Assembly: GCA_963546405.1 (NCBI GenBank) | Contig: CAUUNL010000001.1 | Coordinates: 62,001 to 126,000 of the forward strand | From: Abiotrophia defectiva_A | GTDB taxonomy: Bacteria > Bacillota > Bacilli > Lactobacillales > Aerococcaceae | Reading direction: 5' to 3' | DNA: 64,000 bases | Part shown: positions 58,812-64,000 of the stretch, one piece after another | Layout of the letters: each line of letters opens with the position of its first letter | Position numbering within the stretch: position 1 is the first letter of the stretch | Made by a program: the position numbers and the translations under genes | Notes under the pieces: generated by a model | Database searches by the model: none | Told to the model about the DNA's origin: nothing | What the model saw: the letters and a program-made list of their open reading frames with translations, nothing else

Positions 58812-60242
58812 ATGCAAGATTTACTCTTTAACTTCTTTTTGACTAGCTTGTCAGTTTCTTGCTTAATCCCACTTGTCAGTATTTGTTTTATGCTCTTCAA
58901 GAATCGGCTGTCAGTCCGTAGTAAATATTATATTTGGATTGGGGTTATCCTGAGCCTCTTGTTACCATTCAGACCAGCCTTTAGTCTAGGCTTAATTGAG
59001 GTGCAACCACCCGCACCATTACTTCCGACCTCAGCTCCGGCTCATATGGGGTCGACACCAATAGAAGCTTCAGGAGCATCAGTGCCGACTTCTGCATGGT
59101 CTTTTAACATTTTACATGCTATCTTGTTGGTCTGGCTATTAGGTGTCTTGATTTATCTTGGGCGTCAGCTCTATAGTTACATCAAGTTCCAGACCATGCT
59201 CAAGCGATGGGGCGACCCTGTTGAAGATTTAGCCATCTGGGAAACCTTAGCTGAGATGCAAGATCTTGTGGGTGTAAAACGCGAAATTGGCCTAATTTAT
59301 TGCCCATTGGTTCACAGTCCTCTCTTATTTGGCTTCAGAAAACCAACCATTGTGCTTCCTGAACTTGACTATACAGAGGAAGAATTTAGTTTAATCTTCC
59401 ATCATGAATTAGTCCATTATAAGCACGGAGATGTTTATGTTAGTCTCTTAGCCATGTTTATTAAGAGTCTCTACTGGTACAACCCATTGGTTCGTTTTGC
59501 CAGCAAAGAGTTATTGGAAGCAGGGGAAATGTACTGTGATGCTACCGTATTAGCTCAACAAGATGTTAGTTATCGTATCTTCTATGGTGAGACAATCCTG
59601 ACCATGATTGACCGAAGTAAGAAAAATCAGGTAGCTTTAACCACTTGCTTCTATTCTAATCGTTTCAATTTGAAGCGACGCATATTAGCCATTATGGATA
59701 ATCGTTATCCAATTCGCTTCTTATCCGTTCTTGCCATTCTAGGAGTGGCTACTTTAGTCTTACTATCGCGTTCTGTCTTTGTCATGGCACAACCACCTGC
59801 TAATCAGGTGGCAGATAGTCAGATAAGTGAGCTCGGAGTTTCTAGCAATCAAGCCAGAGATTATGCATTAGCAGAGGCGGGCTTGACATTGGATCAAGTC
59901 CAAGCCTTAGAAATAGAATTGTCTCAGGACCGCTATTTTGTCGCTTTCCAATATCAAAATACCATTTATCAGTACCAAATTAGTGTGATAGATGGGCAAA
60001 TTTTACGAGTTCATGAGACCAACCAAGTTTTAGTCTCGAATTCTCAACCAAGTGAGAGCGTCACAAGTTCTGAACATGTAGCTAGCCAAACTTCTAATGC
60101 AGAGTCGTCACAGGCACCGTCAGTATTTAGACCTTTACTCAATGTGCAGTCCATCTTGAAAGATAGCGATGACGATGAATCTGATGACAAAGATGACACG
60201 GATGATCCGGATGACCCAGACGATCCGGATGTAGATGATTAA
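58812..60242 (+). CDS. BlaR1/MecR1-like M56 membrane metalloprotease with PepSY-like domain
   Basis: Putative membrane sensor-protease of 476 residues, predicted to inactivate the adjacent BlaI-type repressor. TM helices at about 5-29, 38-57, 98-124 and 301-326. The cytoplasmic zinc protease has HELVH at 198-202 and a further Glu/Asp in LLEAGEMYCDATV. The outer part (327-476) is not a penicillin-binding domain: residues 340-405 look like a PepSY domain (ARDYALAEAGLTLDQV, then FVAFQYQNTIYQYQISVIDGQILRV). A Ser-rich linker and an Asp/Pro tail (451-476) follow. Signal sensed is unknown. Confidence 0.82.
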   Translation: MQDLLFNFFLTSLSVSCLIPLVSICFMLFKNRLSVRSKYYIWIGVILSLLLPFRPAFSLGLIEVQPPAPLLPTSAPAHMGSTPIEASGASVPTSAWSFNILHAILLVWLLGVLIYLGRQLYSYIKFQTMLKRWGDPVEDLAIWETLAEMQDLVGVKREIGLIYCPLVHSPLLFGFRKPTIVLPELDYTEEEFSLIFHHELVHYKHGDVYVSLLAMFIKSLYWYNPLVRFASKELLEAGEMYCDATVLAQQDVSYRIFYGETILTMIDRSKKNQVALTTCFYSNRFNLKRRILAIMDNRYPIRFLSVLAILGVATLVLLSRSVFVMAQPPANQVADSQISELGVSSNQARDYALAEAGLTLDQVQALEIELSQDRYFVAFQYQNTIYQYQISVIDGQILRVHETNQVLVSNSQPSESVTSSEHVASQTSNAESSQAPSVFRPLLNVQSILKDSDDDESDDKDDTDDPDDPDDPDVDD

Positions 60243-60331
60243 TAAACAAATATAGATTTGAAGTCTAGCGAGAGACGACAGAGCTCTCGCTAGACTTTTT
60301 GTATGTGGTTTTGCAAATATAACAATCTCAT

Positions 60332-60342
60332 GACAAATGTAG
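60332..60342. promoter_or_regulatory. BlaI-type operator 2
   Basis: GACAAATGTAG followed by AAT; core ACA-AA-TGT. Confidence 0.62.
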
Positions 60343-60349
60343 AATTGAC

Positions 60350-60377
60350 TTGAATTATAAAACTACAAGTGTAGAAT
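60350..60377 (+). promoter_or_regulatory. Promoter of the VTC-DUF4956 genes
   Basis: TTGAAT (60350-60355), 16-bp spacer, TAGAAT (60372-60377); operator 3 overlaps its -10, as in the repressor promoter. TATAAT at 60377 is an alternative -10. Confidence 0.55.
60363..60374. promoter_or_regulatory. BlaI-type operator 3
   Basis: CTACAAGTGTAG, near-perfect palindrome with core ACA-AG-TGT, followed by AAT. Confidence 0.7.
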
Positions 60378-60389
60378 ATAATTATAAAC

Positions 60390-60400
60390 GACAACTGTAG
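60390..60400. promoter_or_regulatory. BlaI-type operator 4
   Basis: GACAACTGTAG followed by TAT; core ACA-AC-TGT. Confidence 0.62.
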
Positions 60401-60445
60401 TATATTCATTAGCTCCTAGAGAGCTTATCTTTTATCACCCAAATA

Positions 60446-60457
60446 CTACATGTGTAG
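60446..60457. promoter_or_regulatory. BlaI-type operator 5
   Basis: CTACATGTGTAG followed by AAT; core ACA-TG-TGT. It ends just before the ribosome binding site of the VTC gene. Confidence 0.68.
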
Positions 60458-60474
60458 AATTAGGAGGAGTAAAA

Positions 60475-61206
60475 ATGACAGAGCATAAAGTTCAAAAGAA
60501 TTTCCAGCGTATTGAGAGTAAATACTTAGTGGATGCCAAGACCATGGCGGCATTAGAGAAGGAGTTTAGTCAACACCTGGTGCCAGATGACTACCCTGTC
60601 TCGACGATAAGTAACTTGTATTTTGATAATGTAGACTATGACTTAGTGGAAGATTCATTAGCTAGATTACATGGACGCGAGAAAGTCCGAATGAGAACCT
60701 ATGATGCTAAGCCTAAGTCTGATAGTTTTGCCTTCTTAGAGATTAAGAAGAAGATTTTAGAAGTGGGGCATAAGTACCGTTTTGTAGCCGATATGGCAGA
60801 TATCATTCACTATGTCGCCCATCCTACCAAAGCTCATCCAGATGCTAACCCAGAGTTGCAATTAACCTTATTAGAGCTACAACGTCGCTACGTAGCACTT
60901 AAGCCAATGATGTTTATTGGTTATAATCGCCACTCCTATCGTGGAATTGAAGATCCTAAGGTTCGTGTAACCATTGACCGCGAAGTTGTTTACCGAAACT
61001 ACGCCTTAGATTTAACAGCTGGGCGGCATGGAGAACCATTAATCGAGGAAAATCAAGTTATTCTAGAAATCAAGGTCAATGGCGATCAACCCGACTGGAT
61101 GGTTGAAATCTTGAACCGTCATCAAGTTGAAGAAATTTCTTTCTCTAAATATGGGCGAGCCTATTCTAAAACTTTAGAAGCTTCAGAAGTTCGCTTGGCT
61201 TTATAA
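60475..61206 (+). CDS. VTC-domain protein, putative polyphosphate polymerase
   Basis: A 243-residue cytosolic protein of the VTC family, whose yeast member Vtc4 makes polyphosphate from ATP. Tunnel-lining basic residues typical of the domain are visible: QRIESKYLV near the start, REKVRMRTYDA (about 64-74), FAFLEIKKK (about 82-90), GYNRHSYRG, VTIDREV and EISFSKYGRAYS with the late Lys. Neither a TM helix nor an SPX domain is present. AGGAGGAG precedes the start. Co-transcribed with a DUF4956 membrane protein, a pairing often seen in bacteria. Activity is inferred. Confidence 0.85.
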   Translation: MTEHKVQKNFQRIESKYLVDAKTMAALEKEFSQHLVPDDYPVSTISNLYFDNVDYDLVEDSLARLHGREKVRMRTYDAKPKSDSFAFLEIKKKILEVGHKYRFVADMADIIHYVAHPTKAHPDANPELQLTLLELQRRYVALKPMMFIGYNRHSYRGIEDPKVRVTIDREVVYRNYALDLTAGRHGEPLIEENQVILEIKVNGDQPDWMVEILNRHQVEEISFSKYGRAYSKTLEASEVRLAL

Positions 61207-61221
61207 TAGGGAGGTAGGTTT

Positions 61222-61905
61222 ATGAACCAATTATTCAACTCAGTTTATGTGGCTAATGAAGCCAATGCTAAACCTGAAATGTTAATGATGTCACTGCTAG
61301 TGGCTTTACTAACTGGTCTCTGGTTGGCTTGGGTCTATAAGTATAAGACGCTTTATACAAAGGATTTTGTTATTACTTTGGCTCTTTTGCCAACTATCAT
61401 TGCCATGATTATCTTTTTAGTCAACGGTAATTTGGGTACCAGTGTGGCTGTAGCCGGGACCTTTAGCCTCATTCGCTTCCGTTCAGCAGCAGGGGGCGCC
61501 AAGGAGATGCTAGTTATCTTTATGGCGACTGCCATCGGTTTAGCCTGTGGGATGGGCTATGTCTTCCTAGCCTTGGGCTTTACTCTTGTCTTGACTTGTC
61601 TGCTCTTGATTTTGGAGCATGTCAATTTTGCTAATACAAGCCAATCACGGCGCTATCTGACAGTGAAAATTTCAGCTGATCAAGATTATGATTTGCTCTT
61701 TGAGGGTATTTTTGAAGCGCTATGTCAGTCTGTAGAACTAGCCTCCATATCTTTTGAAGATGGCGATGCCTTGCTTAAGTTAGACTATATCGTAGACCTT
61801 AAACGTGAGGTTAGCGACCATGCCTTTATTAATCAATTTCAGGCCTACAATACTTTAGCTAAAGTTAGCTTGAGTAAGGTAGCCAAGAAGAAGAAGACAC
61901 TTTAG
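61222..61905 (+). CDS. DUF4956 membrane protein
   Basis: A 227-residue protein: four TM helices in the first 140 residues, with the family motif GTFSLIRFRSAAGGAKEM (about 76-93), then a cytosolic domain (about 150-220) ending in basic AKKKKTL. Function unknown. DUF4956 genes are commonly next to VTC genes, which suggests it could act as the membrane partner of the polymerase, for example in moving or holding polyphosphate (inference). Starts 15 bp after the VTC gene with GGGAGG. Confidence 0.85.
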   Translation: MNQLFNSVYVANEANAKPEMLMMSLLVALLTGLWLAWVYKYKTLYTKDFVITLALLPTIIAMIIFLVNGNLGTSVAVAGTFSLIRFRSAAGGAKEMLVIFMATAIGLACGMGYVFLALGFTLVLTCLLLILEHVNFANTSQSRRYLTVKISADQDYDLLFEGIFEALCQSVELASISFEDGDALLKLDYIVDLKREVSDHAFINQFQAYNTLAKVSLSKVAKKKKTL

Positions 61906-62095
61906 ATAACTCCTAAGCCAGTAGATTTATTTAGTCTGCTGGCTTATTTATACTTACTTGACAGCTGATTGAAAACGCTTTATGATAGTTATATACTCTA
62001 TTTTAAAGCAAGAATCTATTTTGCGAAGAAATGCTCATATGTTAACAAAACGAGTGGTATCATGCCTGGTTTATTCATCAGAAAGGGAGAGTGTT

Positions 62096-62374
62096 ATGAG
62101 ACCAAGAAAATCTCTAGTGAGGGACTTACTTTTAGCGCTTGATCGTCAGCTGCCCGTTCATTTCGAATTGGAAAACCTATTAGACTTTGTAGAGGCACAT
62201 TCTTACAGCCAGGACCAAGTGATTTCAGCTTTAGAATACCTTAAGCACGAAGGCTATTTGTCAGGTCTTATTCTCTATGATGACCAAGGGCAGCCATATC
62301 ACTTCATTATTGATGGTATGTCCCGCCAAGGGCTTGACTTGCTAGATAGCTTATCTAAAGAAAGTACCCTATAG
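62096..62374 (+). CDS. Small winged-helix-like protein, function unknown
   Basis: A 92-residue protein (RPRKSLVRDLLLALDRQLPVHFELENLLDFVEAHSYSQDQVISALEYLKHEGYLSGLILYDDQGQPY..., ending SRQGLDLLDSL). The helix pattern and the late IDGMSRQGLDLLDSL resemble YjcQ/DUF2513-type proteins, often of phage origin, but I am not sure. ATG 62096 follows AAAGGGAG; longer in-frame starts upstream lack a ribosome site. No other phage gene is nearby. Confidence 0.55.
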   Translation: MRPRKSLVRDLLLALDRQLPVHFELENLLDFVEAHSYSQDQVISALEYLKHEGYLSGLILYDDQGQPYHFIIDGMSRQGLDLLDSLSKESTL

Positions 62375-62388
62375 GAACTTTAACTAGA

Positions 62389-62425
62389 ATAAGGGAGACT
62401 GGGAATCAATTCCAGTCTCCCTTAT
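62389..62425. terminator. Long hairpin, probable terminator before dprA
   Basis: Perfect 14-bp stem ATAAGGGAGACTGG / CCAGTCTCCCTTAT (62389-62402 with 62412-62425); U-run poor, so it may act in both directions or weakly. Confidence 0.65.
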
Positions 62426-62527
62426 ATATGCTTTTCTTACTATTTATATAGCCTTGTAACTTTTTATCTTTTTTAGACGTGTTTTATTCTCCTTTTGGCC
62501 TATATATAGTATGAAGGGGGAATCTTG

Positions 62528-63436
62528 ATGGATTTGTCGATGAAGGAACAACTCATTCTTTTAAGCCTTGAAGGTGCTAACTATCGTGAGCTTTGGTATT
62601 ACCTTAAACATGCCATTACTAGAGCTTGTAATCGTCATGCACTTAGCCTTGTAGACTGCCAGTCCATGCTGATAGAAGTCCAGAAAGAAGAAGGCGTATT
62701 AGAAAATCCAGGCTTCCATTTTTATTTGGATGACCAAAGCTATCTGAGAGTCAAGGATTTGGCGAAGCATACTCTTATGATTGGAGAGCCTACTTATCCT
62801 AAGGCTTGGTTAGAGATTCCTAAGCCTCCCTTACTAATCTATTATCAGGGGCATATTGAATGGTTACAAGAGCCACTGATTTCCATTGTTGGGACTCGTG
62901 CTATAAGTCTCCAAGGCCAAAAAGATGCGAGTTCTTTAACTCAAGCCTTATGTCAATCAGGCTATGTCTGTGTTTCAGGGATGGCCTTAGGAGTAGATGC
63001 CATGGTTCATCGAACTGCTTTAAGTTGCCCTGGTGGTAAAACCATTGCTGTCTTGCCTGCTGGCTTCGGAACCTGTTATCCACGAAGTCATACAAGCCTT
63101 ATGGCAGAATTAGGGCAATCCCAGCTGCTCTTGTCAGAGTATCAACCTCATATAGGAATTAAGAAACATCATTTTATCATGCGCAATCGTCTGGTGGCGA
63201 GTATCGCGCCTGCACTGGTGGTTGTCGAGGCAGCCTTGAAGAGCGGGAGTCTCATCACAGCTAATTTTGCCCTACAGTATAATCGAGAGATTTATGTCTG
63301 TCCAGGACATTTGAGCGAGACCAATTCAGCCGGATGTAATCAATTAATTGAAGCGGGAGCTAATGCCATTTATAGTCTGCCAGACTTCTTGGGAGACCTG
63401 GAGACTCTCTATCGTCTCCAAGCAATAAAGAATTAA
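62528..63436 (+). CDS. dprA: DNA processing protein DprA (Smf)
   Basis: Loads RecA onto incoming single-stranded DNA in natural transformation. The 302 residues contain a short N-terminal helical region and the DprA Rossmann domain: ISIVGTRAISLQGQ (about 119-132), CVSGMALGVDAMVHRTAL, GKTIAVLPAGFGTCYPRSH, MRNRLVASIAPALVVVEAALKSGSLITANFALQYNREIYVCPG. No C-terminal winged helix, as in streptococcal DprA. ATG 62528 follows AAGGGGG. Followed by topA, a frequent order in Firmicutes. Confidence 0.94.
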   Translation: MDLSMKEQLILLSLEGANYRELWYYLKHAITRACNRHALSLVDCQSMLIEVQKEEGVLENPGFHFYLDDQSYLRVKDLAKHTLMIGEPTYPKAWLEIPKPPLLIYYQGHIEWLQEPLISIVGTRAISLQGQKDASSLTQALCQSGYVCVSGMALGVDAMVHRTALSCPGGKTIAVLPAGFGTCYPRSHTSLMAELGQSQLLLSEYQPHIGIKKHHFIMRNRLVASIAPALVVVEAALKSGSLITANFALQYNREIYVCPGHLSETNSAGCNQLIEAGANAIYSLPDFLGDLETLYRLQAIKN

Positions 63437-63441
63437 AAGTG

Positions 63442-63470
63442 TTGACAAGCGATCCGGTTTCGTCTAAGAT
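63442..63470 (+). promoter_or_regulatory. Promoter of topA
   Basis: TTGACA (63442-63447), 17-bp spacer, TAAGAT (63465-63470). Confidence 0.7.
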
Positions 63471-63527
63471 TGATACGATTTACATTGAAGCAAGCCCCCT
63501 TGCTCGAGAAAGGGATGTGTCGATCAG

Positions 63528-64000
63528 GTGACTTATAAATACCTGGTGATTGTCGAATCACCAACAAAAGCAAAAACTATTGATAAATACTTGGGTAAGA
63601 ACTATAAAGTAGTAGCCAGCAAAGGACACTTGCGTGATTTGCCTAAGAGTAAAATGGGTGTAGATATCGATAACCATTTTGAACCTAGCTACATTAACAT
63701 TCGTGGCCGTGGTGATACCATTAAAGAACTTCGTAAATACGCCAAAAAAGCTGAAAAAGTCTACTTGGCAGCCGACCCGGACCGCGAAGGGGAAGCCATC
63801 GCCTGGCATCTGTCCTATATTTTAGGTTTGGATCCAAACGACAAGAACCGCGTAGTCTTTAACGAAATTACCAAGGATTCTGTTAAAGAGGCCTTCAAGC
63901 ATCCGCGCGCCATTGACCAAGAACTAGTTGATGCCCAACAGGCGCGTCGAATCTTGGACCGGGTAGTGGGTTATTCTATTTCGCCTATACTATGGAAGAA
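63528..64000 (+). CDS. topA: DNA topoisomerase I (5' part, runs off the window)
   Basis: Type IA topoisomerase that relaxes negative supercoils. About 157 residues are visible: the Toprim start YKYLVIVESPTKAKTIDKYLGKNYKVVASKGHLRDLP, the acidic triad ADPDREGEAIAWHL (about 84-97), FNEITKDSVKEAF and AQQARRILDRVVGYSISPILW. The active-site Tyr lies beyond the end. Start is GTG 63528; the nearest Shine-Dalgarno (AAGGGA) is about 12 bp away, rather far. Confidence 0.93.
   Translation, partial: MTYKYLVIVESPTKAKTIDKYLGKNYKVVASKGHLRDLPKSKMGVDIDNHFEPSYINIRGRGDTIKELRKYAKKAEKVYLAADPDREGEAIAWHLSYILGLDPNDKNRVVFNEITKDSVKEAFKHPRAIDQELVDAQQARRILDRVVGYSISPILWK

Noticed and set aside
58416..60242. Beta-lactam resistance regulator pair
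   Set aside because: The repressor and M56 protease fit the families, but the sensor has no penicillin-binding domain, no beta-lactamase or mec gene is near, and the operators point to the VTC genes.
60160..60242. GAT-rich tandem repeat as a repeat element or CRISPR-like array
   Set aside because: It codes the Asp/Pro tail of the M56 protein in frame; no spacer structure. No CRISPR array was seen anywhere in the window.

Overview
This window comes from a low-GC Gram-positive of the order Lactobacillales. Shine-Dalgarno sequences are strong (AAGGAGG type), most genes lie on one strand, and intrinsic terminators are abundant. The gene set fits this: pdhABCD, PyrR-controlled pyrimidine genes, DUF956/ManO, UPF0223, YozE, DnaD, an LPKTG surface protein and a pneumococcus-type lic/tar locus. 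GC content looks mid-40s. The mix of a phosphorylcholine locus, an Efe/Tat iron cluster and a PDH operon made me think of Aerococcaceae (Abiotrophia-like); that is inference, since no rRNA is present. All genes but one (hemolysin III family) are on the + strand.

Layout. 1-2.8 kb: Y-family polymerase and an RclA-like flavoprotein. 2.9-8.7 kb: tgt, yajC and an oppBCDF transporter without a binding protein. 8.7-9.1 kb: a non-coding stretch that may hold a decayed IS end. 9.1-14.0 kb: pyruvate dehydrogenase. 14.1-15.2 kb: LPXTG protein. 15.2-24.0 kb: pyrR-pyrB-pyrC-carA-carB-pyrF-pyrE with two PyrR-binding loops and no pyrD. 24.1-28.3 kb: UPF0223, inositol monophosphatase, typA, dnaD, DUF956. 28.3-34.7 kb: phosphorylcholine/ribitol locus (a wHTH/nucleotidyltransferase-like/choline kinase fusion, licB, licC, tarI, tarJ, licD). 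34.8-40.9 kb: ABC exporter, ABC-F protein, thyA, folA, prolyl aminopeptidase. 41-45.8 kb: iron uptake (efeM-type lipid-free imelysin, DyP peroxidase, FTR1 permease) with tatC and tatA. 45.9-51.1 kb: amino-acid SBP and permease, two small membrane proteins, a methyltransferase, gpmA and lrgAB. 51.2-52.8 kb: a TetR regulator and an anchored oxidoreductase sharing a duplicated operator. 52.8-58.3 kb: hemolysin III, yozE, deoD, ctpA-type protease, lepB, rbgA and rnhB. 58.3-61.9 kb: BlaI-type repressor, M56 membrane metalloprotease, VTC-domain protein and DUF4956 protein. 62-64 kb: a small protein, dprA and the start of topA.

The most interesting unit is the last regulatory module. The BlaI-type repressor promoter and the VTC/DUF4956 promoter share five copies of ACA-NN-TGTAG, a BlaI/MecI/CopY-type operator. 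The M56 partner carries a PepSY-like extracytoplasmic domain and an Asp-rich tail instead of a beta-lactam sensor. This suggests an envelope- or ion-responsive switch controlling a putative polyphosphate polymerase. Second is the choline kinase fusion, whose own promoter is bracketed by two perfect GTTCA-N5-TGAAC sites; a fused winged helix could make it a self-regulating enzyme. Third is the TetR gene and its neighbour, each preceded by the same 27-bp pseudo-palindrome.
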